In this document: in pieces, positions 46,542 to 56,573 of the stretch
Layout of the letters: each line of letters opens with the position of its first letter
Position numbering within the stretch: position 1 is the first letter of the stretch
From: Seiridium cupressi
Taxonomy: Eukaryota; Ascomycota; Sordariomycetes; Amphisphaeriales; Sporocadaceae
Direction of reading: 5' to 3'
Assembly (NCBI GenBank): GCA_036674765.1
Contig: JARVKI010000028.1
Location: forward strand, 310,001 to 374,000
Length of the DNA: 64,000 nucleotides
Program-made: the position numbers and the translations under genes
The notes under the pieces: model-generated
Databases searched by the model: none
Told to the model about the DNA's origin: nothing
The model's input: only the letters and a program-made list of their open reading frames with translations

Positions 46542-46604
46542 CAGGAATACAGGAATACAGGAATACAGGAATACAGGAATACAGGAATACAGGAATACAG
46601 GAAT
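46542..46604. repeat. 8-base minisatellite (CAGGAATA)n
   Basis: Seven complete perfect copies of CAGGAATA plus a partial eighth, directly after an alternating TA tract and a short AATTTACAGC. Located just past the 3' end of the flavin prenyltransferase gene; likely length-variable. Confidence 0.95.
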
Positions 46605-46670
46605 TCGCCTGCCAACACGATCTGAACCGTTTCCGTGCAGCAGTTATTTCTATGTCATCATGAGCAATTA

Positions 46671-47262
46671 TTATTCCTTCCGCATACCCTCCCACCTTTC
46701 AAAATTCCGTGCATCTAGATGAGACAAATCCAAAATTCGCCCGACTATCTGGTTTATAACATCCTCTATCGTCGATGGTCGCGTGTATAATGCCATGACT
46801 GGGGGCGCGATAATGGCTCCCGCTCTCGTAACATCCAGCATATTTCTGAGGTGGATCTCACTGAGCGGCGTTTCCCTTAGTGAAAGAACAAGCCGCCTGC
46901 GCTCCTTTAGGCACACGTCGGCAGCGCGCGTGATCAAGTCGTCGCAGATGCCGGCGTTGATTGCGGCCAATGTCTTGACCGAGCAAGGAGCCACGATCAT
47001 GCCATCTACGTGGTATGAGCCGCTCGATATTGGCGCAGCGAGATCGTGTGAATTGTAGGAGTAGTCAGCTAAGCTCCGCATGGTGGCAGGTGTGTAATCC
47101 GTCTCGTATTTGATTGTCTCTCCTGCCCATTTGCTGATGATAAGATGTGTCTCGACGTTGAGATGCCGAAGGGTATTTAAGATCTGAATTCCGATCTGGG
47201 CCCCCGTCGCGCCTGTGATGGCGACAATGATTCGCTTCCTTTCATGATGTTGCCCCCGCCAT
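46671..47262 (-). CDS. padA: Flavin prenyltransferase (UbiX/Pad1 family)
   Basis: Makes prenylated FMN, the cofactor of UbiD/Fdc decarboxylases, from FMN and dimethylallyl phosphate; often mitochondrial. The conserved protein runs RIIVAITGATGAQIGI (FMN-binding start), then SKWAGETIKYETDY, SSGSYHVDGMIVAPCS (phosphate/flavin contacts), ERRRLVLSLRETPLSEIHLRNM and the C-terminal VGRILDL. About 197 residues. The start is awkward: the best ATG (47262, with CCATGG context) lies one base out of frame with the domain, across a run of five G (47251-47256 region on the minus strand). No in-frame ATG exists upstream as far as about 47430. So there is either a one-base insertion, an unseen first exon, or a sequence error. 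Its divergent neighbour is the enzyme it serves. Confidence 0.82.
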
Positions 47263-47858
47263 GGCTTATTGGAGTTTCCAGTATACAAATGGAGTTTCTC
47301 AGGTTCTTTCCGCTTTGAACTGAGTTGTGTTTTGTAGGACTGACTATGCGCCGGTGATCGTATTCTTGCTAATGAGAATAGCCCGAGAAATCCATGTCGA
47401 AGTAGTTTGTATTTGTACTTTGGGTATCATTTTAGCTCGACTCTCGTCAATATTGCAGCATCTCGGAGAGATTCGGAGGCCATTGCAGCGGTCAAGCAAC
47501 AAGGAAGAGTCTAGCGGACCGACCCTCTAAGAATGTTTTGGGCTCGGGTCTCTGAACCAATTTGCCTCCGTATCGTAGCATAGAGAGCCCTCGCACTTGA
47601 TATAGATCGTCGGGTCGCCCTTTGGCAATAAGAGCGACCTCCCCCTGATGGCTCGGAGGATTCGGAGACCTCGGAGCCATGGTGGCTCCATCCTATCGAA
47701 CATGGCATCGAAAACGCATGTGTGCAACCACTTTCTCAACATGTATATGAGGCAAGATTTCTTTTCGTTTTCTACTGGTTTGAGTTAAGTGTAATTCGAG
47801 TATTACCAGCATTGAACATTGAACATTGACACTCATCTGATCAACCCAACAACCAACG
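47263..47858. promoter_or_regulatory. Bidirectional promoter between padA and fdcA with CGGAG repeats
   Basis: Between two divergent genes of one pathway. CGGAG occurs at 47464-47468 and 47474-47478 (10 bases apart) and at 47654-47658, 47663-47667 and 47672-47676 (9 bases apart), all on the plus strand. The last group lies inside a 12-base imperfect inverted repeat (47648-47659 with 47669-47680, ATGGCTCGGAGG / CCTCGGAGCCAT). CGG triplets are the usual half-site of Zn2Cys6 proteins, so these are candidate SdrA-like targets. The ATTGAAC triplication at about 47815-47836 precedes the fdcA start. Confidence 0.5.
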
Positions 47859-49630
47859 ATGTCGCCTTCGTCGAATACATCCATGGACTTCCGTTCATTC
47901 GTCCAAAGCCTTAAGGATGATGGAGATTTGGTGGAAATTAACGAAGAGTGCGACCCCAATCTGGAGGTTGGCGCTATCATAAGGAAAGTGGTCGAGAATA
48001 ATGAAAAGGCTCCCCTGTTCAACAAACTGAAGGGCCAGAATGAGAATGGATTCTGGCGCATTCTTGGCGCACCAAACTCATTGAGGCCGAATCCCAAGCA
48101 GAAGTATGGACGAATGGCTCGTCACCTAGGTCTGGAGCCCGTGGCTTCGATGGAGGAAATCTTGGACAAGATGATTGCAGCCAAGACAGCTGCTCCTATC
48201 CCTCCCCAGATCGTGGACAGTGGTCCTTGTAAGGAGTTCAGACTGACTACAGATCAATTCGATCTAAACGAGTTGCCTGCACCCTTTCTTCACAAAGATG
48301 ACGGAGGGAGATACGTCCAGACCTACGGCATGATGATTGTCCAGTCTCCAGACGGGAAATGGACCAACTGGTCAATCTCCCGGGCTATGGTGCATGGGAA
48401 GAATGAGCTCGCCGGGGTGGTCATCAAAAACCAGCATATCTGGGAGATACATCAGATGTGGAAGAAGGAGGGAAGGGACAGTAAGCAACTTCCAGAGTTA
48501 TTTCATGCCCCGTATAGCCTGTTTCGGGAGTTCGCCGGTTCTTCATCAGGTGTTTCTGCTCGTGAAACATAGCTTCTAACTCCCGATGACTCTCCAAGCA
48601 TTTTTGAAGAAGCATTTACTGACTCCATGTGTTGTAGTGCCTTAGGCTCTGGCTTGTGGTGTACCACCAGCTGCTATCATGGCTGCGAGCATGCCCTTAC
48701 CTTCGGGCGTTTCCGAAGGCGAGTACGCTGGCGCGCTAGTCGACTCGCCGTTGCAGGTTGTGAAGTGTGACACAAACAACCTCTTTGTACCTGCAAATTC
48801 CGAGATCGTCTTCGAAGGAACCTGCTCCGTCACAGAAAGAGTGCCAGAGGGACCATTTGGTGAAATGCATGGGTACGTGCCCCAATGAACCACTCCAGAA
48901 TTGCAGCATAGCTAACATTCCCTCTAAGATACGTCTTTCCTGGAGAAGCCCGCCTCGAGCCCAAATATGATGTCAAGTTGATCACACACCGTAAAGATGC
49001 GATTATGCCGGTCTCCAACTGCGGAAGATTGACAGACGAGACTGCAAGTGTAGTGACAAGGGTTCGGACCACATCGCTAACGTAACATAGCACACTATGA
49101 TTGGGACCCTCGTAGCAGCCGAAATAGGATTCCTGCTGCGATCGCATGGATTGCCTATCAAGGAATCGTTCTCTCCCTTCGAGTCACAAGTAACTTGGGC
49201 CGCGTTACAAGTCGACACTGAGAAGCTTCGCGCAATGAAGACTTCCTCTGAGGAATTCTGTCGACGGATCGGCGAAATCGTCTTCGGGAATAGGGTCGGA
49301 TCCCCGATGCATCGTCTCGTCATCGTTGGTGATGACATTGATGTATACGAATTCAAGGATGTCATCTGGACTTTCTGCACCCGCTGTCGACCCGGTATGG
49401 ATGAGTACCTTTTCGAGGACGTCGCAGGGTTTCCGATGACTCCTTACATGTCCCACGGTAACGGACCAAGAGCTAAAGGTGGAAAGATCGTTTCGGATGC
49501 ATTGCTACCAGTGGAATACACCACTGGCAAGAACTGGGAAGCGGCAGACTTCAAAAGTTCGTTTCCTGCAGATGTGCAGGAAAAGGTGCTTGCCAGGTGG
49601 GAGAGTCTCGGGTATGCTTCTGAGAACTGA
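47859..49630 (+). CDS. fdcA: UbiD-family phenylacrylic/sorbic acid decarboxylase (Fdc1-like), interrupted by a nonsense codon
   Basis: prFMN-dependent reversible decarboxylase of cinnamic, ferulic or sorbic acids. Exons 47859-48480, 48638-48872, 48929-49043, 49091-49630; 503 residues if read through. Catalytic residues known from A. niger Fdc1 are present: the Arg in NWSISRAM and the Glu pair in [11 protein letters not shown]. Intron 1 (48481-48637) is introner-like copy B. Directly after it, the frame reads Met-Pro-stop-Ala-Leu-Ala, where the family has Pro-Trp-Ala-Leu-Ala, so TGG has become TAG (48643-48645). An alternative acceptor at 48669-48670 would keep frame but delete the conserved PWALALGVPP segment. 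Intron 3 has a GC donor (GCAAGT at 49044). Shares its promoter region with padA. Confidence 0.87.
48481..48637 (+). mobile_element. Introner-like intron copy B (157 bases) in the fdcA-like gene
   Basis: Begins GTAAGCAACTTCCAGAGTTA, ends CATGTGTTGTAG, is exactly as long as copy A and aligns to it without gaps. The internal stem TGTTTCGGGAG / CTCGTGAAACA is kept. It splits a codon in phase 1 (after GAC A), whereas copies A and C are in phase 0. It is followed by TG-CCT, again a TGC word at the exon start. Confidence 0.9.
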
Positions 49631-49998
49631 TCACTCCTAGGGTGGTAAAGTAGCAATAATCAATTCAAAAGATTGCAAGTAAGGACTCGTGTCATGGGTT
49701 AATAAATAATGAAGAAACTACTCGTACTTCAAGACGAATGCATATGCGCAATTGATGCTAGCTACCAAACTTACAGCACACCTACTGGTATGGAAAGCTA
49801 CCACCTTTTCATTATGGAGTTTATAGTGAGGCTGTGATGAAATGACATATCCGATGCAAATCATCCATCCCATCATCGCACACCTACAACAACGGTCGCC
49901 ACACACTAAAGGCCACCAAACCTCCATCCATCTTCCATAATTATAAGAAATATTACGAGATGTGCATTTGCTAGCCACAGCTCGTGACGGGGCAATCA
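49631..49998. other. Short spacer between convergent genes
   Basis: About 370 bases of AT-rich 3' flank of two convergent genes; no gene seen. Confidence 0.45.
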
Positions 49999-51454
49999 CT
50001 ATTTGTATCGCTCGAAAGCATCGACGGCGCACTTAACTTGGGCTTCCATATCCACGGCATTCATGTACATACCCCCCTCGCGCATCTCAGCCCTCATGGA
50101 ACTCAGGTCTATCTCTTCTGGATCCTGGCTATAGAGCCTGCTAAAGCGCCTGGTGATGTCGATGACTTTTTGACTTCGAGGTCTACGGATCTCATCAAAG
50201 GCCTTCAAAGCAGCCTCGATCTCTGTGCGCGACGCCACTCGAGAGAAAATGCTACTGAGTATAGTGCAGTCCTCAATAGCCTGTGCCGCACCATTCCCCG
50301 CGTGGGGTAGTGTGGCATGAGCGGCGTCACCAATTATGGCAATATGTCCCTTGTAATAAATCGGGGCATGGTCATGGTCTTGGAGAAGCCAGTCTTCCTT
50401 GGCATCTTTCTCTAGCAGCTGTTTCGAGAACTGTTAGAAGGTAATCACTCAATAATGACACTTGCACTCACTGAGATGAGAGCATCCAGCCCGGGCATAT
50501 ATCCTGTCCACAGACTTGGGTTGAACGGTGCACCCTTTTCGTGGCACTTGCTGTCTCGCTGGTAGCAACCTATGCTGTATGTCCTCCCGAGGTCTACTGG
50601 TATTCCATTGATAAACCCGACTGCTGTACAGTAAGATACAACACCCTCGATTGATTCCCTTGGTACAATCTTTTTGGCTTCTTCCATCGGCACATATGTA
50701 TCTGCATCGAAGCCGGGGTCAGTCATTGATATTACTAGTTAAGTAGAGTGAGCTCTAAGCCGCCTTTCAGAAATGCTTGGTTATAAAATTTGCCGTTTCA
50801 CTCGAAAACAAGCCGGTTAGGCAAAGAATATGAACGGAAGAGGTACTCACGAAACTGGCGCCATTCGTCATGGTTTACAGGGTTCGTTGCTGGGTGGTTG
50901 GGACCGAGGATGAATTTCCTGGTCGGGCTGTTGACTCCCTCGGCTCCAAATACTACGTCGAAGATCTCTCGAGTTCCATCGTCAAATGTGGCGGTGACAT
51001 TGCTGTTCGATATGTTCTCTTCGATGTCCTGAATGCGCTTACCAAAGTGTACGCGTTCGTTGGGGATTGCTTCTTCCAAAAGGCCCTCAATCAAGTGGGC
51101 ACGGTGTACTGTTCTGCGTCCTTTCGCCCTCCCTAGCTCAGCGACGAGCGTACCGGCATGCTCGCCACTGGATATAATGAATTGAGTTGCCATTTCGATA
51201 TCATCCTCGTTTGCCATGTAGTGGGATTTCTTGAAGTAGGCTTTTTTTATCTTGGGCGAGATCAGGTCCATGGCTCTGATCGCGTTTCCATGCAGAGCAA
51301 GACCTGACCCGCGAACTCTGACGTTTGGGTACGCCTCGAATAGTTGCACATCAAGCAAAGGGTTCTGGAGGAGGCCGATGGCCAAGCAGCAACCGGCAAT
51401 GCCGGCGCCCATGATCCCAACACGAACACGCTGGTCCTCGAAATTCTCTCCCAT
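49999..51454 (-). CDS. FAD-dependent monooxygenase, salicylate-hydroxylase-like
   Basis: Three exons, 51454-50851, 50734-50472, 50430-49999; about 432 residues. The N-terminal dinucleotide fold GIMGAGIAG (GxGxxG), the middle DG-type motif region (DVVFGAEGVNSPTRK) and the C-terminal GDAAHATLPHAGNGAAQAIEDC motif are those of class A flavoprotein aromatic hydroxylases. The family oxidises aromatic acids, often with decarboxylation, as salicylate 1-monooxygenase does. It sits 370 bases beyond the fdcA-like gene, convergent to it, so it may act on the same class of aromatic acids. Intron 1 (116 bases) is longer than average but is not an introner-like copy by eye. No damage seen. Confidence 0.88.
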
Positions 51455-52828
51455 GATGGACGATAATCAGATGCGTTTCGAACGCTTGATTCTCGCGCTG
51501 TGTGCGGGGGGCGACACCTATGTGCCCATCGAAGTGGAGGTGCAGAGCTTTGGCATGGATCAAGGATCCCTGCCGTGGGCCAGTGTCAAGATCCAACCTG
51601 TGGATTCCCGCGAAGACGTTCGTCGGAACGGCCAAACCGATAGCGTTTCGACATCACGGAGGTAACTTACATTAGTTGTTTAGGGTTGTACCAACCGTTT
51701 GAGTGGTTGGGGGTAGAAAAGGCACGGTCCTCAACTGGGTACATATTACTAAATGCAGTAACTCCAACGGCGTGGTGCAGTTTTAATTGGGCCGCTTGTC
51801 GCAGCAGATCGTGGAATGCCAAATTCTCGGATATCTCGAAATAGCGTCGGCTTGATGTGTGGCCTGCTCAATGACATGCACCTGCAAGGATCATAACCCA
51901 GCAATCGGTAAACATCAAGCCACCTTGCTCCACGTGTCCGCACGTGTCCGCATCGTACTGTAGCACTGGACTTTGATATTTCGACAGAAAACTGAACGAG
52001 GCATGGCTGAAACATATGCAGTGAGTGTAGCGATTATATCATTCTTTTTAATAGTTTTGATATGAAAACTTCAGTGAGCGCTATAGGATAGGATGTTTCA
52101 CAACTACGTTAGTCAGTCGTATTGCCTTGGTTCAACAGTGACTACAATGTACCCAGGCGTCTCGGATATCAATACGAGAGGTAGTTGCCTGGCTCCTCGG
52201 ACAGTGTTTCTAGTGACTCTATTTGATGGCAACCGTTCCGTCTCAATTACCCATCCGCTAGTGACCACCGTGATCTGTCGCCTCCTGGAGGGCTTCTGTT
52301 TCGTAGAGCCAAGTCATCATCATTAAATTAGACTCTATGTAAATGGATAGAAATCAGCATTGGTGTCGAATAAATGGTACCAGAGGCATCTGCTCTATAA
52401 CAAGTGCTAAGCGAAGAGAAAGCAACAAGAACGCCAACTATCGTCATTGTCAGCAGTGAGACACGCTTAATTTGTTTGTATTGGTGCAGTGCATTTCTCA
52501 TAACCTTTCCGGAGACTAATTCACAAAGCTCAGCTCTTACTAGCTGAGCACTCCTACTGCATTTATTTTAAACCATTGATTATATCTATGAAGAAGGGAG
52601 ATAAATGCCTAAGAAAAATACATGTACATGTCAGATAACATGCAGCGGGACCGGCACAGACGCTAGACTAGTGCTAGCAGCCGCTAACAGTGCGGCGTCG
52701 GCGTATAGCTTGGACCTTTCAGTTTGACAGCCGAATTCCATAAAACAGACGTTGTACATCACTCTTACGCTGCCAACGTCAATTATGCTCGAAAACCCTG
52801 TCAGAAGTTCTAATAATCAATTTTTACC
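51455..52828. other. Intergenic region with tandem CACGTG words
   Basis: About 1.4 kb between divergent genes. It contains CACGTGTCCG twice in tandem (51931-51950). Short frames such as 51749-52015 (-) and 52093-52326 (+) look random. Confidence 0.45.
51931..51950. repeat. Tandem CACGTGTCCG duplication with two E-box palindromes
   Basis: Two adjacent copies of a 10-base unit, each carrying CACGTG, the palindromic target of bHLH factors. The 10-base period places both sites on the same DNA face, upstream of the monooxygenase gene by about 480 bases. Confidence 0.7.
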
Positions 52829-53305
52829 ATGGCGACACAAAACGAAATCGTGATTGCGAAAGCGAAAGCCGAAGACGTTCACGACATTGAGGCCATTGTC
52901 AAGGCCGCTTATTCAAAGTATGTCGAGCGCATCGGACATCCCCCAGCCCCAATGCTCGAGGACTACATTTATCTGCTCGAGTCGCAGGATGTGTATGTTC
53001 TCCGTGTAGCTAGTGACAGAAAAGTACTTGGATCTGTTGTCTTGGCGATGGACGACGATGAGAGAGCAATCAAGATCAGCAATCTCGTCGTGGGTCCATC
53101 AGCCCAAGGCCGAGGATATGGGCGCATATTGATGAATCATGCCGAACACGAAGGACGACTGAGAGGAGCAAAAGCCGTGGTACTCTTCACTAACGTTAAG
53201 ATGTACGAAAATATTGGACTGTATATGAAGCTGGGGTTTGTTGAGACAGGACGCCGAGTCGAAGGGCCATATGAGCGCGTGTACTTTCGAAAAGAACTAG
53301 TATGA
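52829..53305 (+). CDS. GNAT-family N-acetyltransferase
   Basis: Single-exon, 158 residues, one GNAT domain. The acetyl-CoA binding motif A is clear: ISNLVVGPSAQGRGYGRILM (Q/R-x-x-G-x-G/A at GRGYGR). The C-terminal strand-helix YENIGLYMKLGFVETG is also typical. The start is the first ATG with a CCATGG context. Substrate unknown; the small single-domain form matches fungal GNATs acting on amines or small molecules. Confidence 0.9.
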   Translation: MATQNEIVIAKAKAEDVHDIEAIVKAAYSKYVERIGHPPAPMLEDYIYLLESQDVYVLRVASDRKVLGSVVLAMDDDERAIKISNLVVGPSAQGRGYGRILMNHAEHEGRLRGAKAVVLFTNVKMYENIGLYMKLGFVETGRRVEGPYERVYFRKELV

Positions 53306-54226
53306 CGATCTCCATCTGATGCTCAAGACAACATAACACCCCCGCTTCACTTTCGATCCTATCTTGGGGTAATTGTCGGGTGAGGGAAGAATCACGTCCA
53401 GTGGCATGATGATATAACGTGTAAAAATGGAGATATGAGTGTCGTGGGACAGCTGCTGGCCAGACGCGGGAATTAGGGTTTCATCTTGATCGTCTTCGTC
53501 TTCAGCATTTTCTTGGGCAGGAGAAAAGAGGGGAGGCAACCCCAGTGCGAGTTGTTCACGCATTGAGAAAGAGTTCACAATTGAATCGACATGTCTACCA
53601 CTGCCAATGGCCACGCAGGATACCTAGTGCATTGAGCGTGATATCTTGTGGAAGAAATAATGGGCAGTGTGATTCCATTTCGTTCACATAGGATGTTCCA
53701 TTGAAAAATCTGCTTTGTCCCATGATAAGCAACCCGCAGTATGCTATAATGACCGACGCCTCCTATGTGGGCCAACCAGCTTGATATGATACTGCGGGTA
53801 CGTGGCTTTGGGCACTGAGTTAGAGTGCACCGGGCGACCTATCCAAAGAGCCCAAGCCGCAACAACAGGCTGGCCACTTGCTTGTGTTCTGCCCATTGTG
53901 TACCTTGCGTCCCTCACACGTAAAACTCCGAACTGACTTTCTGTAGATCAGCCTTTCGTCAAACAACAACCTGGTCCAGTCCACCATAACTGTCCCAAGA
54001 GCCTCACCTGTTGCCCCTTAGTGGCCAGCTGCTCTGCCTGTGAGTTCAGACTGCTTCCTATCCGTCTTTCGATTTCCTTATCACCGGAAAATTCGTTTCC
54101 TTGTCCCCTCGTTCACCCTCCAATTTCCTCTCTCGATCCTGGAGGTGTCCCCACTGCACACTGCATGGACTGATTTCTTTGGTGCTCACAGCTACTTGGA
54201 CACTTGAACAACTTTCGAAGCCAAAA
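53306..54226. other. Intergenic region, pyrimidine-rich leader of the RBR gene
   Basis: About 900 bases; the last 300 are pyrimidine-rich, as in long 5' leaders or promoters of fungal genes. No gene supported. Confidence 0.45.
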
Positions 54227-55695
54227 ATGGATCTCCATGATCAGGATCCCGTTGACTTGGATTTGGCCCTCCATCTTCAGCAGCTGGGCTTGGAGACTTT
54301 CCAGCCTGCTTCACCGGCGCCTGTTGGAAGAGATGATCTAGCCGACTCTCAACAGGCCGCAGGAGTCTGCCAAGATGGTATGTTGCTAATTTTGACCCCC
54401 CAAGTTAGAAGGGAGAAGAAAAAGACTGATCTAACAAACCCAAACAGACGCCGAGAGAGCCAGAGACGACGAGAACGCTTTTCATCTCCCCCACAGAATC
54501 AGTCAAGAGGAAGTCGAAGCCCCGGAACACATGTACGAGTGTGTTGCTTGTAGAGAGGAGTATATTGCTGGCTGTACTCTCCGTGCCCCTTGTGGTCACC
54601 ACTTGGTAAGCAACTTTCGGAGTTATTTCACGGGCCTTAATAGCCTGCTTCAGGAGTGACCACCTGACTAAGCATTTCAGCTCTTGGGCCATGGTCTCCA
54701 ACTTGCGATAGCTTCTCAAGCATTGAAAGATCGGATCACTGATTTGAGGTGTTGTAGTGCACAGATTGCATCCGACGCCAGATGGAAGCATCACTCGTTA
54801 ACAGCACGTTCCGCCCCCTGACCTGCTGCTCGCGAACCATCCCCATCGAAGAAATGCCCAACTTGGCAGTCGGCTTCCTCTCAGACGATCTTTTCAGCAG
54901 ATATCTAGAGAAGAAAGTTGAGAGGGATACTCTGCATAAAACCTACTGCAGTAACAGTGAATGCTCGGCCTTTATTCCGCCTGCTCATATTACCCACCAT
55001 CATGCCACCTGCCCGAAGTGCGACACAATCACTTGCTTTTTCTGCAAGAAAAGTAAGCATGAGGGCGCGTGCCCAAAAGACGAGGCATTAGAGAAACTTC
55101 ATGCTCTAGCGAAGAGAGAAGGGATGCAACTCTGCCAGGGATGCCATGAACTTGTTGAGCGCACAGAGGGCTGCTATCATATGACGTAAGTCTTTACCTT
55201 CTACTGCCCCTCCTTTTTATTCCTTCTCCATCGTTATTTTGCTGTCTGGTTTGCTTTTTTTCCTTCGCTTTATTAAGATCAAAGTTCTCAATGCCATTCT
55301 GGCGGCTCTTCGGCCTTGCGATACCTGATTCTCATAAGTCGCAGTTGAGTCATTTTTACTAACCTCTTCTATCCACTAGGTGCCTCTGTGGATTTCAGTT
55401 CTGCTATCTCTGTGGCGACAAATGGAAGACATGCCAATGTACCCAATTCGAGGAGCCAAGACTCGACGGCCAGGCCGAACCCGAGAACCACAGATGCAAC
55501 CATCCTCGATGGGAACGGCTAAACGGCCGTTTCATATGCGAAGTCTGCTATGATACGATGGCTGGTTTCATCTTTGAGTGTGCTTATTGCCAGTTGCGAT
55601 CTTGCCGAAGATGTCGCGTCATGCATGAGACTAGGGCTTATCAACGTTATGAGTATCTCTTATTAAGGACTCATGCAAGGAGACGAATCGCTTGA
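54227..55695 (+). CDS. RBR-type E3 ubiquitin ligase (RING-IBR-RING2); carries an introner-like intron
   Basis: Exons 54227-54377, 54448-54605, 54758-55185, 55380-55695; about 350 residues. After a Gln/Asp-rich N-terminus comes RING1 (CVACREEY ... CGHHLCTDCI), interrupted by intron 2 between Leu and Cys of the HHL-C site, then an IBR domain (CSNSECSAFIPP ... CPKCDTITCFFC ... HEGAC) and RING2 (CQGCHELVERTEGCYHMTC), whose Cys after HMT is the expected catalytic residue that carries ubiquitin, then CGFQFCYLCG. This order defines RBR ligases such as Ariadne- or ITT1-like proteins. Intron 2 is introner-like copy C; intron 3 is 194 bases and unrelated by eye. All joints keep frame. Confidence 0.9.
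54606..54757 (+). mobile_element. Introner-like intron copy C (152 bases) in the RBR ligase gene
   Basis: Begins GTAAGCAACTTTCGGAGTTA and ends TTGAGGTGTTGTAG; the first 25 bases match copy A at all but one position. It keeps CCTGCTTCAGGAGT, CTAAGCATTTC and the GATAGCTTCTCAAGCATT block shared with copy B. It is phase 0 and followed by TGC, as is copy A. Confidence 0.87.
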
Positions 55696-56573
55696 GCTAT
55701 TTGCAGTATTGGCGAGCACTTGCGGATGCATAAGCGGCATCACTATACCTAGGTTCCATGGTGTAAACTCTAGCCCTTCTCTCTCTCGGCTAGATCAGAA
55801 AAGCACGGTTTATCGTATAAATCCTTGCTTAACATGACGTGATATGTTCCTATAACTCCTTGCCAGATGAACAATTCTCAACGACCACTATCCGCACATT
55901 CGCTCCATCTATCTCTTTGCTCAAAATCTTGCCTGGTTTCCATATTGTTTCAATCCTCAATTCCATCCAGCATCACCGGACTACACTAGACGCTATAATT
56001 TTTGCTGCCCGTCGAAGGTTTCGCTTCCACTCTGTTGATGCTCCCGAGTCACCCAACCTCTCTTCGCATTGTAATCTTCTGGTCCGGTTGGAATCTTCGT
56101 TCTATCAACTTTCGGCTGTTACGGGTGTAATGCTGATATCGGCGCTCTCCCCTTCAATCTTTGCTCAATCATAAACGTAATCGTTTTCGCTACTAGATCT
56201 AGCTGTTGACACTTCAAGATCGTGGCGAGCCATATCATAACAAACGCTTTGTTGATCAAGGAGCTTCTGTAGTTGTTACCATTCGTTCACGTGGGTCTTT
56301 GCTCATAATTGGGAATTGTCACGTATAGTGACGATTAGGTGTCAAGGATCTCGGTCCCTTCTAGATATATTACTCCGGTCGAACCGGATCAAATTGGACT
56401 GGAATTTTAGTTAGCTTTGTACCGCTCCTTGTTGACAACACGAATGGTCAACATAAACCGTAACCACTTTCCGAAAGCCCCGTCCCTTTACCAAGGAATA
56501 AGCTGTGATTATCCATTGCCCCTTAATTTCCACTTGCTTGGAAAACCGAGGATAAAGTCTAATATTGCAGACA
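55696..56573. other. Intergenic region, no supported gene
   Basis: About 880 bases. A 111-codon frame at 55839-56174 (+) has a Ser/Phe/Leu-rich composition without motif. Probably 3' flank and promoter sequence. Confidence 0.45.

Noticed and set aside
50735..50850. 116-base intron of the monooxygenase as another introner-like copy
   Set aside because: No shared 5' or 3' block with copies A-D beyond splice signals.
55186..55379. 194-base intron of the RBR gene as an introner-like copy
   Set aside because: Pyrimidine-rich and without any of the family words.
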